From Chrysomallon squamiferum (lineage: Eukaryota > Mollusca > Gastropoda > Neomphalida > Peltospiridae), in assembly GCA_012295275.1 (NCBI GenBank), contig CM022671.1:7996227-8060226 (forward strand): a DNA stretch of 64,000 nt, in the 5' to 3' direction. The notes below the pieces were generated by a model. The model worked only from the letters and a program-made list of their open reading frames with translations. It did not search any database and had not been told where the DNA came from. This document shows, in pieces, positions 47,656-60,475 of the stretch; position 1 is the stretch's first letter; each line of letters begins with the position of its first letter. Position numbers and translations under genes: made by a program.

Positions 47656-50600
47656 CTAGTCATCATCGTCTATAGTGATTACTTCACCAATACAAATGCA
47701 GTCATCGTCATCGTCTGTTACTGGGTGTTTATCTCTGACAGGGGCAGAGATAACAGATTTTCTGCTTTCACTAGCTTTGATGGTGGAGTCTGACTTGGTG
47801 GACCCAACACGGTGATTGTGATCAGGAGGGTCCACTGGTAAGTTGTTCTGTTGAAGTGAAGAAATACATCCAACCGTTCCAAGATCTTTTCTTACAGTAT
47901 GCTTCGGATTTGTCTGCAGACTGTAAACAGATGAGATCTTCAGACAAAGGGATAGCTGATCCTGAAACTGATCTGCTGTTTGACAGTCTGCTTTTTTGTT
48001 TTTGTTTTCCTCTGACTGAACACATGGTGGCAAACTCTGATGAGGTTTTTGGTGACAGACTGGAGAAGATCCTGAAAATACAGCACTTGAAAAACTGTTT
48101 GCGGTGTTTGGCTTTTTAATGTCTTTATTCTGGAACTGTTCACGTTCCATCTTCCTTTTCAAAATACTTGAATCACTTATGTTTCCATGACCACTGTATG
48201 ATCTCCTGCTTACAAAAACATCATCTTCAAGCTCTTGCCTCACTTGAAAATTCTGCTTTCTCCTGTTGTTGCCAGCAGCTTTCTTCCCACTGACAAAAGA
48301 GTTTTCATTGAGATAATTTGTTGTCATGTGCACATTACTGATGGCTGCTTTGGGAAGATGCTGTGAGACAGGCACGTAAACCATTTTTGATGTTGAGTCT
48401 CCATTGTTTTCATTGAACTGTTTTTCCACTTTCTTGACCAGAAAACACGGTCTAGGTTCAGATACCAGACATTCCATTCTTTTGTCACTTAATGTCTTTC
48501 TCACCACTGGGTTTTCTGATCCAGGGTTTGATCCAAAGCCATGCTTGTACTGATGGCTTGAACTGGACTGAGGAAATGGTCTTTTAATGTTTGACATAGG
48601 AATATCAACAGCGACAATGGATATGTCATCATCTATTGTCCAGACCGTGTTGTCATGAAACATTGGTTGAGACCACTGTTGTATTTCTTTCTCTGTAAGG
48701 CGGTTGAGTACAACTTTGCAATTCTTCATCTTCTTTTTCAGCTGTCGACTTCTTTCAGTCAATCCTGTTTTCACCCGAATAAGGAACTTTTTCTTGTCTG
48801 CTCTGGAGAATTTAATTTCATGTGAATGTTTAGGTATGCCCCTTTTCTTTCTTCTGAAAGTTATTGGGAAGTCCTGGGCTCTAATTCTCAGCTTGTCTGT
48901 GAATTCTGGCCGAGGTGCTGTACCACAGTATTCTGAAGGGTCGTAAATGATGTTCAAAGTATTTTCACCTCTCATGTATTTTTTCAGTCTAATGCCCAAG
49001 TGAGAACTGAAAGGGATTCGTAATAAACATCCTTGTATCTGCAAGTCAGAGTCTTCAGGAGCATTATGGTTTGAATCCAGTTCATGATCAAAGTTCAAGT
49101 GTTTTCTAGAGGAATTCTCCACATCATGACTCATTTGTGATATCAACGATTTTGATGACCTTGGTGAGCAAACCTGATGGGTTTCAAGCTCACTGACAGA
49201 GATAACATCACAGTTTACATTAACTTCTTTCCTTCTCATTTTCTGATTCAGTTCATGTTGTTTTGTTGAATTTAAACCTAGGGTTTTTAAAAAATCTGTC
49301 TGAGTGAGAATTTTATTTGGCTGACTGCGAGCACATTTAGGTCCTAGTAGTTTAGGTTTTGATGGACTTGTGTTTACTTCAGTATGTGATTTGAAGTTTT
49401 GGCTATTCCCTATAAGATATGTAGGCCCAGTGTCTACCTTGTGTTTATCTGGTTCACGTGCCTCTGTTTCACTGTCTTCACTGTAAATGATAATATCATC
49501 ATCACTGAAATCACTGAACCCACTCTCATGTATTTCTTCTACTTCCAAATCCATCAATTCATCAACAGCATTGGTGCTTTTATTTGCTAGAAGTACAAAG
49601 TATGTATTATTGAAAACAGACTGCAAAGCACTTCTGATCATTTTAAAATGTGTAAATTTTACTTCTGAACAGCAAAGAAGCAATGAGACTTTATAATTCC
49701 ACTATTAATAAAATGAAACTCTAATCTTGAATAAATGCTAACATGATTTTACCCCTTTTAAACAAATGAAAAACCTTCAGTACTTTCATATATGATAGAA
49801 TTTAAGTAAGCAAATTTCATTTTTCATTGCTAAAGAATGACAAATAAAACAAAGACAAAACATACCTTCTTTGTGTCTTTTCCCACTGGTTTCTAGACAA
49901 CTGGAGGTAACCACCTAGCAACAAATCAATAATCTTTTATTTATATTTTTCTTATATCCTGCTGCATTCATATACACATATTTACATTTAACATTCTGGT
50001 AAATCATTGAAAATAATATTTGGTTTAGAACTTCATAGTAACAGATGTAATACCAAAATAAAGTTGTGGAATATATATATATATTAAAATTGTTTTCATT
50101 GGTGAAAGAGTATAGTGGTTTGCACATTAATATCCAAAATAATTTTTAGGAAACAGGAACTGCGACCAAATCAACAGAAATGCAATATCTTGTAATATCT
50201 GATGATATGGGTTAACAAAACAAATTTCAGTTTACTTCCATGAAGGCTAATAACTCTGACATTAAATAACATTTTCAGTTTAAAAAAATAAAATAAAAAA
50301 GTATCTGGAAGAAAATTAGATATTAAAATCAACGTACTTCTTCTGATTTGTCCTCTGATCTCAGACGATCTGCTTGGCCCAAATATTGGTAACATTTTGT
50401 CACAATCTGCCTTAGTGTGTCTACAGAACCATTTTCATTCTGAAACATAAAAACAAACATTTCAGAAACTGATCTGAATAATAACAAACTACTAATTAAA
50501 TTTTATTTATTAAACCTTGTAAGAGGATAATGATATGTCCATAAATACATTTCAGCTCGATTACATTCGTTTTCTTTTAATTATTGTAAGATATATATAT

Positions 50601-53600
50601 ATATACCTCATTTGATTTTTCAGAGCCATTCTTTTGGTTTGATTCAAGAGTTGCATCTTTTGGCCACCAGTCTGGCTTCTCATGCAATCTTCCTTCAGTC
50701 AGGCTTAACATCTTTGGAATAAACTCTAAAAGCTGAGACTGGGGAGAGAAAAAAATATAGTATGTTCATTATGAGAATCTCACAAAAACATTTAATAAAC
50801 TTATTATTGATTAGAAAAATGAACATATCAACAATTAAAAAAAAAAAGTTTATCATTCATTAAAAACAAAAGTAGGCAAGAAAGAAAAAGTTAAATTATT
50901 ATTTTATTACATACTTTTGAAGCATGCTATGATTCAAAAAAATCTGAATGTATATTTAACTCTTTACAGTGCTCTGTAAAACATGCATTCCAACTTTTAT
51001 GATGAATTTTTGCATTATAAAAATGTACAGTGTTGTATAATAATCAGATGGCATGCATTATTATTTAATATATGTGCCAAAACATACATTAAAAAAGTAT
51101 ATATATAAAATAAATAAAACTTTATATTTATAAAATAACTAGTTATGATAATTAATAAAAACTATTTTTTTAAAAAGACATTTTACTTCACCATGCCCAA
51201 TTCTAGACAGAAAAACTTGCCTTTCCACTTGGAAAATATTTAAATTGTTATGTATTAATTATCACATGTTCTGTAAAACTGTGAAGAAGCAAACAGCTGC
51301 TAAAAGAATCTGTCTGTCACATAACCATTTTTAATGTTTTGGACTAACACAGCAAATAAATGTTTGAAAATGATGTTTTTCAAAATGAACTTTTTATGCA
51401 AAAAACCCAACAGTAGTTACAAATAGCTGTAATGCACCAATTGTTTGGTTCCCTATTAACAAAGAAATGAAGGGCTAGGTTTCACTGACAGAAAATAGGA
51501 CTGACACTTAGGCATTACACATACTTTATTATTATTATTACTGTTGTTGTCATGCATTTTCCAATTTTTAATTCAAGATTATATTTTTCATTGGGGAGAT
51601 ATCATTTCAGCTTCTTCTTTTAGAGATTAAAGCTTATGTACTAAGATATAAAACATCACTAATTATTAAAGATGTAAATTTTAGATTATTTTACCTAGCT
51701 CAATAGCAGAACAGAACATGCTGTTAACAAGTTTACCTTTTTTTTTTAAATCTTGCTTTACAGGTCAAAAACAGAAGGCACATTAACTTTTTGTTTTTAA
51801 TAATCAATAATTAAAATTTAATGATCACCAAAACAAATCAGTAATTCTAAAATTGCACCAAAGATTACTGGACCTGCAAAGAGATCTAATTTGTGTATAA
51901 GGCTTGACAATAATGGTAGCCTGGATTGTTTCAGCTACCAACAGTTCCACTGGTATACCAGAATTCAGATCTTGTTTTTTTTTTTCTGCCTATACAGTGA
52001 CTAGAGTTTTTAAAATACTGTATTCATCCACGAAAGTACCTTTCATCTGTGTGTTCTCCACGCATGAATCATTTTAACTGTGTTACCTATTTCTGTGACC
52101 TAACCCACAGAAGGTGATTGTGCAATATGCAGAAATAAAATTATTAAAAGAATATATTTGTCACTTTCTTTGTAGTATTCTAAATGAACTGATACAGATA
52201 AAAAGTGTTTTAACTAAAGTTAGAAGTATTGTTTATAGTTATGTAAATCTAACATTAGTGTTATCTGAAACAAAGCAATCAGTAATGCTCATTTCAAGGA
52301 CGGTAGCTCTGTGACAAGTATTTGAATATTTTTTAATGACAAAGTCAAAATACCATCAGCAAAGCATCAGAAAGAGAAACAAGAAATAGTAATAAAAATG
52401 AAAACGGTCAAGAGGTTTTGTGTCATCATGGAAAAAGTCTGAAAGGATGAAGTTCAACAAACAAACAAAACAAAAATTCTGTTTTGTATCTCTCATGTAT
52501 GAAATTGCAGTTTGGAGATAAAAAAGAATCATTTGATGTAGGATTCAAAAACTTTAAGAAAGAAACACTAGAAAAAAAAAAAAGTAGTGAATCTCACATA
52601 ATTTGTTTTACAGGGTTCAATTTTAATGGTCATCTGGTTGTACTTGATGACATGATTTTCTGTTGTGCAACCTCTAACAGCAGAAAATGGCAGCCCATAA
52701 GAGAACCTTTAAAAATTCCCAGTAAGTGATGTTTAAAGTCAAACAGTCAACCCCCAAGTAAGCATGACGGATTGGTACAAAAGTTTAACCCAATCATTCA
52801 CTTTCAGTTCTGAACTGCAATTCCTTTGCTGGCTGTGATAGATGAAATGTACCCATAATGTTGGCTGCCAATCAATACCACAAAAAAAGAAATATTGCAC
52901 ATTCAGTGCAGATAAGAGTCCAGTTCTTATTTTTGCGCCTCAACATTGATTGTGTAACTAAAAAAAGTAGTTCACAGTGGTTATGTAGCAGGCACGGATG
53001 ATATTAATGTTTATATTTAAATTTTTGATCATTTATTTAGATTTGGGCAAGAGGCTAATGAAAAAATGTAAAATTTCAGATTAACAGTCAGTTGTTAAGT
53101 ATATTTGTTTCTTTTTTCTGTATATTCTATACATGCATGTCACACTGGGGAACACTGACTGAGTGCACAATCATTTCATTCATGGTGGGGTCACACAGAA
53201 CCGTGCTTGTGTAACCCATTTTCCACTTGAGCAAATTCGGTGCTGAGCAGCTGAATGATATTTTGCTCATCATTGGAAATAAAATGCCTTTCATATTGCA
53301 TCAGTGGTGTTGGGCTCTGAGTGACATTAATTCACATCATGCTGCACTGCTACTCGAACAATACTAGTCAATCGTGCACAGGATATCCCTATAAGACTAC
53401 AACGGACCATGACCGTGTCAACCAAGAAGTGGTAATATTTTGGGAGTAGTTTACATGCTGTAAATGGATTCAGATCAACATTAACATTTCTGGACTTTAT
53501 TAATAATGTGTAATAATATAACCATACATTTTAACTGTTCAGGAAGATCACTAAATGTTTTAGGTTTGTGTTTTTTTGAGGGAAGGTGTAGAAGAAAATA

Positions 53601-53784
53601 AAATATTTCTGAATCAATGGGGAATAAAATCATAATACTAAAATATTCTAATATAATGACAGTGCTGTGACTGAGAACAAGAATTTCAACAAATAAGAGA
53701 AAATATGAATATCTGTACCTTTGTCATGTTCTCTGGAGATAAAGGAGGCAGGTCCGTTTTATGAGATGAAGACTCCAAAATCAT
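47656..53784 (-). CDS. Nuclear protein with NRF1/EWG-like N-terminal segment and C-terminal SUMO-interaction-like motif
   Basis: Minus-strand exons 53784-53719, 50738-50607, 50439-50338, 49914-49866 and 49586-47656 (TAG) join in phase: 759 aa. Residues about 16-95 contain SQLLEFIPKML, then PDWWPKD, then VDTLRQIVTKCY. The order and spacing recall the C-terminal half of the NRF1/erect-wing DNA-binding domain (FIPEML, WWPEDIPW, LRTIVKNCY as I remember it), without its N-terminal half. An acidic segment with DDDIIIYSEDSE follows, then a long Ser/Lys/Asn-rich region with a basic patch (FRRKKRGIPK, LKKKMKN). The end is CICIGEVITIDDDD, a hydrophobic-acidic SUMO-binding pattern; DDDIIIYSED may be a second. 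Nuclear location is inferred. The lack of repeats and a 643-codon last exon support a real gene. Confidence 0.84.
49587..49865 (-). other. Gene 5 intron 4 (phase 1)
   Basis: A short intron between the 49-bp exon 49914-49866 and the long last exon. The minus acceptor is cttctag. The open frame that runs back through it from 49586 to 49683 is intronic. Confidence 0.75.
50739..53718 (-). other. Gene 5 intron 1 of the coding region (about 3 kb)
   Basis: A phase-0 intron (gtacag ... ccccag on the minus strand), AT-rich and CpG-poor. Forward open frames at 52114-52314 and 52484-52729 show no coding character. No mobile element is recognised. Confidence 0.65.
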
Positions 53785-53791
53785 TTTACAC

Positions 53792-53832
53792 CATCTCAGC
53801 TCCCCTGTCACAAGTCAGCTGGGAGGAAGCAT
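53792..53832 (-). promoter_or_regulatory. Two short upstream ORFs before the gene 5 start
   Basis: In the exon starting at 53850 (minus), ATG CTT CCT CCC AGC TGA occupies 53832-53815 and ATG GTG TAA occupies 53794-53786. The second stop lies one base before the main ATG (53784). This predicts reduced or reinitiation-dependent translation. Confidence 0.5.
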
Positions 53833-55296
53833 GTTTTCTTCAGCACCATTCTGAAACAGATTTTTATTTGAATGTAAATGTTATCTAGGTAATCAAAGTA
53901 TATAGTTTTGTCATATATAAATATCCACATGCAAATAATTTTTAAAAAATCTATCTATATATATATATATATATATATACTTGGTTTAGGAAAATACACA
54001 CATCTGGAAAGGTTATGAAAAAATATTTGAATGTAAATATTTTGGAAAATTCATTTTGGATCCTTTTTAAAACATACCCATTAGTTTGACAAGAATGATG
54101 AACTGTAATTCAGTTTTCAGCTTGTTTTTCAAATCACAACTACAAAAAAAACTTTGAAATAATTTTTCTTATTTTTTAAATAACTTCAAAAAGAAAGATA
54201 AAGAACGCCCAAGAAAGTAATAGTTAATAATCTGTATTTTGGATATTAGGAATTTATGTTACTCTTGAAGTACTGACTTTTCGATATATGCATGATTTAT
54301 TTTACAAAGTAGGTATTCTATGAACCATTCAACAGGCTTAATGAGAAGTTTGATTCAATGGCCCCAGTATGATGCTGAATCAAATTTTAATTTCATTTGT
54401 AATAATCACCAGCCACATTCTGACTCAACATTCTTAAGCCATTCCTTGGAATAAGCATATATACTGTGGAAAGCCAATTACCACATATCCTTAAAAAAAC
54501 ACCTTGTTATGCTGCATGACTTGGACAAGCATCCAGAGTCTCCCAAACATCATATTAACCAAGACACAGATAACATGAATTCTATTTTTTGGTGGATAAT
54601 TAACATCATTATAGGAATGACTGTGAAATTTAATTATGCAGTGAAAGAGGTTAAATGTTTCAGGGCTATGAACATTCACAACAGAACTTGTAACCTTCCA
54701 AATTATGTAATACAATGATTTTGTGAAATAAACATTGACTTTATATAATTATATAAAGACAAAATCTAGAATGTTACTTTCTTTGGGTTTCCTAACACAA
54801 ATAAGTGAATGTTTGAGTGAGAGATCTGTACATAGTATGAAAATGTACTCACTATATTATCTTCAAACCAATACTTTTATTGATTAGTAAAGAAAAGGTT
54901 CAGAATCAGATTTTTTGTATTGTTAATTCATCACAGAAGATACACTTGATAACACGTGTTTACTTTAATTTTATGTAATAATTATTCCTAAGTTACTAAA
55001 TAGTTATTATACATTTAATATTCGTAATACACTATTATTAAAAACATTTGGAAGCTTCTGGAATGTCTTCTAAGTTTATTTACATGACGCAATATATTCG
55101 TCATCGTTCCATGACTCAGATACGTGACGCAGGGCGTATTAAATTATTATTTTCAAAAACGACTGCTCCCTTTTTTAACAGTCATTGACCTTGTTACGAG
55201 AGCGGGAATAATACGTAACTCTTAAAAAAACTAAAATTAGATTAACAGTGGTAAGTTAAAGTTGTCAGCTCAAAGATCAACCATTAGAATACTTAC

Positions 55297-55385
55297 AAAT
55301 ACACCGGTACCGGAAAATTGAGAACGTACACATCCACAACGACAGAAACTAAACGACTGCGCTGAACTCCTTTCGCTATCGAATC
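55297..55385 (-). other. Probable 5' UTR exon of gene 5
   Basis: On the minus strand, a CpG-richer stretch ends in the donor TTT|gtaagt (55296-55291) and would splice to the acceptor before 53850. The 5' limit is not known. The intron between (53851-55296) is AT-rich with a TA array near 53956-53979 and no exon seen. Confidence 0.5.
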
Positions 55386-55415
55386 AAAATGGCGTCGCTC
55401 AAACCAGTGACGTCA
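55385..55415. promoter_or_regulatory. Gene 5 promoter: YY1-like site and full CRE
   Basis: CAAAATGGCG (55385-55394) fits the YY1 core, and TGACGTCA (55408-55415) is a perfect palindromic CREB/ATF site. They lie 14 bp apart, immediately upstream of the inferred first exon, at the edge where CpG density rises. Confidence 0.55.
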
Positions 55416-56471
55416 TGGGGGCTGATTATTGTACAATATAAACTGGATCTACGTCATATAAATAATGTTTCACGAATTCAGTATTAGTTTCATTGGTAAC
55501 ATGATCGCTTCAAACATTGGAAATGTACATGTACTACATTGTTGTATAATTAATGTTTATATACTGTTATTGTTTTCTTTTCACTTTTCACTTTTTTAAT
55601 ATTATTTTTTTTAATGGACAAAAAGAAAAAATCTGTTTTCTTGACCATGGAAATATAAATGTATGTACAATTCTTTTGGAAAACAGGAACCGTAACGAAA
55701 CATATGACATCTTTCTTCCCTTATTACTGTTCCATCTCTCAAGAGCACGAGGTCAATATTCTAATACTATCTTAAATGTAAAACAGACTTATGACAGAAA
55801 AAAGAAGAAAAAAAGAAAAGGAAGCATATATGCGTTCGAAAGAATAAAGAGAACTAGGTCAAATAAAATGCACCAATCAGGCGATAGCATTTTGTATTAC
55901 TGTAAACATTCTATAAATAGGATCTGTAAGAGTTGTTAACCGTAACTAAGGAGCACTGTCATAATTATAATTATGTGTATGTCTGACAGTGTTGTAATTA
56001 TTTATTCAAATCTCTTTTTTTTATAAATCAATATTTTAAACGTAAGTACACGTATTTCTAATAATATAAATTCCAAAAACCCCAAACTGGGATTATTAGG
56101 ACTGTTACATTTACTTAAGGTATTCGTTAATAATATATGATACTTAAGAATGTTAACTTATACAGAGTTCAGAGAGCGTTGATAGTCAGATATGCACATT
56201 TGACATGAGCGATGATAGTGATAAATAAGAGCGTAAAACATACCGTAAAACCTCTAAAGTTACAGCAGCTCTATCGACGTACTGCTTACTGTAGTGTAAT
56301 AGAGGCAAGTAATTCAGAGCCACATAAAACAAGCTACTATATTATTTGTTTGTTTGTTTATAAAGATATGTCGTTTTAGCTCTTCACTTTTTCCATTTTG
56401 TTATTGCTCTGTTAGCGGTTGTTGTTGTCTTTATTTGTTTGTTGTTGTATTTTGTTGTTTTTTAAATTTAA

Positions 56472-56503
<32 letters not shown>

Positions 56504-56589
56504 GAATTATTATTATTCCTTTGTTTTCCTTCTTCTAACCTGGTTTGATTTACATGGTTATAGTACGGTGAATGAGTTGACTAGTATGT

Positions 56590-56830
56590 ATGTCCATGAA
56601 CCATTCATGTATGTATATTTGTTTGTATATATATGTATGTATATATGCACGTATGTTTGTGTGAATATAGTATGTATATGTGTCTGTGTTTTTATATGTG
56701 TGAATATATGTGTGTGTATGTGTGTGTGTGAATATGTACGTTTGTATATATGTGTGCGTTTGTTTCTTCATATGTCTACATAGGATAACGATTACATAAG
56801 TCTATATGTATGTATGTATGTATGTAGCTG
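56590..56830. repeat. Degenerate TGTA/TGTG-rich tract
   Basis: About 240 bp of interspersed tgtatg, tgtgtg and tatatg words, ending in a cleaner (TGTA)n at 56805-56825. Confidence 0.8.
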
Positions 56831-57179
56831 GTATGTAAATGTTTAGTATATCTATTTTTCGCGCGAATGCTATTTTACTGACGTGTCGAAAGGTGTCTAG
56901 AATTGGTACGTTTTAAATATGCATCTTTTCTTTGTAAACAATACGTATACATGAAACATAGGCTACCGTTTCCCATCGAAGGAATAAGCCAAGAGCAATT
57001 TCCATGTTCTAAAGACAATTACGGTTCTTCTTTGGATCCGCCATATATATTACTGACAATACTGACATACGGATAATAAATTATATTTTAATAAAAGTTA
57101 ACAGTTAAAGCCTTACCTCATTCACCATTCTTAATAAATGTATATGGACGCTTGCAATCATACATGTTCTATTCCTGCG

Positions 57180-57370
57180 AGTGAACGAATGTGTGAATGT
57201 CAGCATGTGTACATGCGTATATAGGATGTGAATGTGTATGTGTACGTGTCCATATGTATGTGTGTGTACGTATGTGTACGTGACCATATGTGTGTGTGTG
57301 TGTGTGTGTGAATGAATGTCTATGAATGTATGTGTAGCTATGAATGTGTATGTATTTAAATACGTGTGTA
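57180..57370. repeat. Degenerate TGTG/TATG-rich tract with (GT)n
   Basis: Similar to 56590-56830, with a pure GT run at about 57291-57310. Confidence 0.8.
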
Positions 57371-57808
57371 TATTGTAAATGTATGTTCCAGATATAATAT
57401 ACCTACGTATTGATCTCTTTGTTAGTCTGGTTGTCTCCTTATCTTGTTGCACTGTGACAATCATGTTGGTGGTTATGACTATATCATGAATTGTCATTTC
57501 GATGTTTATCTCCTTTCAATCAACATATCATATATATATTTCTCCTGTGTGTGTTTAGTTCGTCTAAAGCTTAGCATGTCATCATTATAACAGCTGACAC
57601 AAATTTGTAATGAAATCCTTGGACGACAGTTGGTAGGTTTTTTTTTTTTTTGGAACTGTAAAACATACGTAAATGTACATACAAAATTAACTGATTATCA
57701 AAAGAGTCAACAATATTTAGTACTAGTCTTCATTATTCTATTTGTATTACTAATAGTTGTTGTAGTAGTAGTAGTAGTAATAATAAAAAGTTAAAAAATA
57801 TATATCTG

Positions 57809-57890
57809 TATCTCTCTCTCTGTCTGTCTGTCTGTCTGTCTATCTGCCTGTTGTCTGTATATATATCTATCTGTCAATCTATCTAATTCT
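57809..57890. repeat. CT/CTGT/CTAT compound microsatellite
   Basis: TC, then CTGT repeats, then interrupted CTAT repeats. Confidence 0.88.
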
Positions 57891-58399
57891 TATTAATTTA
57901 AAATATTTATTCTCATTCTTTCTGCTTCGTTTTTATTTTTCTTCAAAGATAACTGAATGAATTGTATATGGTGGACTGAGAGACGCTATTCAGATAATTT
58001 TTAATGTTCAGAATCTCTCTCTCTCTCTCTGCTGTTTTACAGCTAATGTTTGTTAAATATCTATATATTACTGGAGAAAAACGTTAGGTTGTTTTTGCAA
58101 TTAGAATATATTTTTTTCTAACCAGTATAATACTAAACACGACAATATCCGTAACTTAAAGCAAAGGTGAATGTTTTTGTGACATTATATTAACACATTT
58201 TTTTTTGTTTGTTGTTGTCGTTTTAGCTTAATCGGTGTGTGGGTGTTTTTTTTCAAATTCTTTTTCTTCTTCTTTAAACTGATATCAAAACAAAGAACGG
58301 GGGGAAAAAAAAAAAGGAAGTAAAAACGAATAAAAATAAGGAAAAGGTGAACTGTGCACTGATCCCTAGGCACTTTCTGTATTCATTATTCTTTTGCGC

Positions 58400-58830
58400 G
58401 TTCAATGCCTCAGCGGCCCTATTAAAGTCTGCTGTTAAGCGACTTCATCATGTTGGGCGAAGTCACCACTCCTGTTGAGCCGGTAGTCTATTTTTAACTG
58501 TGTAGTTAGTGTGTTGCCTCTAATCAATTCGTGTAAATCGGGCCACTAAAACGAAAAGGCTAGAGCAATGCCGTGTAGCTATCGCTTCCCGCTGTGCATT
58601 CTGCTGTGTTAAGTCGTTATATCCCAGTACACGCCTCCGTTCAGCAGAAACCCGTACGTCAGTAGTGCCAAAAGGTCACGCGAAGATTATCCGACACGAA
58701 CCAGTTAGAGCCGCCGCACAACCGGAAAACGTATTATCTAGGTCATGTTGTACTTTTGTCGTCGTAAATATCTCGAACATCCAATATGGCGGACATCTGT
58801 CTAAGTGATAATGCGGTGAAGCAAAGAACT
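58400..58830. promoter_or_regulatory. GC/CpG-richer patch, candidate promoter
   Basis: Compared with the flanks, this stretch is clearly richer in G, C and CpG and nearly free of microsatellites. It contains CCAATATGGCGGAC at 58781, a YY1-like site overlapping an ATG, as seen at many animal promoters. No gene is anchored to it within the window. Confidence 0.4.
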
Positions 58831-58884
58831 GCTCTGTCTCAAAATATAGCAAATTCGAAAATGAATAAGAACATTTTTGACTGA
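58786..58884 (+). CDS. Possible small ORF or first exon (32 codons)
   Basis: ATG in the YY1-like context CCAATATGGCGG opens a frame starting MADICLSDNAVKQRTALSQN and ends at TGA after 32 codons. A possible donor GCG|gtgaag after ten codons (phase 0) could make it a first exon of a plus-strand gene continuing beyond the window, though no downstream exon is seen in the remaining 5 kb. The call rests on context only. Confidence 0.25.
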   Translation: MADICLSDNAVKQRTALSQNIANSKMNKNIFD

Positions 58885-58932
58885 ATTACATTTGGTCGAA
58901 AACAAAATTCAAAATCATTTTAAATCATTTTT

Positions 58933-59011
58933 CATCTATCTATCTATCTATCTATCTATCTGTGGATCTATCTATCTCTGTCTATCTATCTATTATCTAT
59001 CTATTATCTGA
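58933..59011. repeat. (CTAT)n microsatellite
   Basis: Interrupted CTAT array with one TGTGGATC break. Confidence 0.92.
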
Positions 59012-60068
59012 TTTGTTTTAGACTAAATACCTTCTCTTTTTTTTTCTTCTTTTTTTAAATATATATAACTTTCAAAAGGAATATGAGAAAAAAATGTTAG
59101 CAAGTTGCCATCTTACAGGAAAACAAAAAATTAAAAAAATTAAAATCCCCACATTACTCAATCTTAGAGAAACCGAACTCGTTCAGTTGAGAACCTTTTT
59201 TTATTATTATTATTTTATATATATATATATCATATTTAGCAGTTTGCAATCAGTGTATTGTCTAAAAACAGCAGCCACCAGACGTTTTTGTTAACATCGT
59301 GACTGAAAACAACAGTCAGCAACGACAGCAGGTCATAGGGCCAGCGAAGAACGGGTCAAGTAGTCGTAGTCGTCACAAACCAACTCGTACTGGTACCAAA
59401 ACTCTGCCCACGTAATGAGATGCGTCGTAATTAGTCGATTCTAATACGTCACAAAGACAAGAAAAACAAAAATACTGGATTTTATTTGTATTATTTTATA
59501 TTAAAAAAAAGTTTTATAATTATTATTACGTCATCTATTTTTATTTTTATTTATTTATTTATGCAGAGAAGTCATTTTTTACAAATATAAAACAACAAAA
59601 AGAAAAGTTTGAATAAATTCAGATCATTAGTTTTATTCGATAAAATATAGTAATAAAAAAATATGGTGCAATAAGCCTTCGAGAAACGTTCTGTTTAAGA
59701 ACATTGTTATTTATATTTATATATATGATAGTAACAGTGGTTTTTTTTTTTGTAATGCGCACAGTTAGAGTGAAGGAAAATAGATTTTAGAATAATACAT
59801 TAACAAATAAACCCCCTCATCTTTAACACTTCAAGGACATACACATTCAGTTAACAGTACCTGTCAGAAAAACAGTTTTTTGAAATGCACATATAGGTAC
59901 GTATCTATGTATATGGATGAACGCACACATACACACTTCCTTTGTTAAGCCATGCATCATTATATTAAACAGTATTAAAATGAGGTATTTTTTAAAATAT
60001 GACTTAAAGTAACATATTCTCGCATTGACAGAACATTCAAATTTTAATATATGACGAAATTCGCGACT

Positions 60069-60070
<2 letters not shown>

Positions 60071-60132
<62 letters not shown>
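60071..60132. repeat. (TC)20(AC)11 compound microsatellite
   Basis: TC repeats pass directly into AC repeats. Confidence 0.96.
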
Positions 60133-60302
60133 GCATTGTTTTCGTTTTCTTTTATTTATTTGTTTACTGCTATTGTTTTTCTTCCTAAATTATCTACACG
60201 AAGATGGAATTCAGTTTTATATCATGTTTCACTCAGAGAAGTTGAAAATTAACCAAAGGCAACAATTTTAGATTAAAATGTCTAACTAAAGAATGTAAAC
60301 GA

Positions 60303-60475
<173 letters not shown>

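Larger units (their letters stand above)
55416..58379. other. Intergenic region upstream of gene 5
   Basis: No coding exon recognised. It contains an ATT array at about 56470-56503, two long TG/TA-rich tracts at about 56590-56830 and 57180-57370, a GTA array near 57760-57780, and CTGT/CTAT arrays at 57809-57890. Frames in these tracts encode repetitive Tyr/Thr/His and are not genes. Confidence 0.6.

Noticed and set aside
50338-50439. Resemblance to the third helix of an MIT domain (VPS4-type IRAKCVQYL)
   Set aside because: The other two helices are missing, and the upstream FIPKML/WWPKD motifs fit the NRF1/EWG order better.
57105-57497. 130-codon minus-strand frame with His/Thr repeats
   Set aside because: Generated by the TG/TATG-rich tract.
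59260-59400. About 48-codon Gln/Ser/Arg/Thr frame in a CpG-bearing patch
   Set aside because: No start codon, splice context or recognisable motif; open frames are expected by chance where AT content drops.
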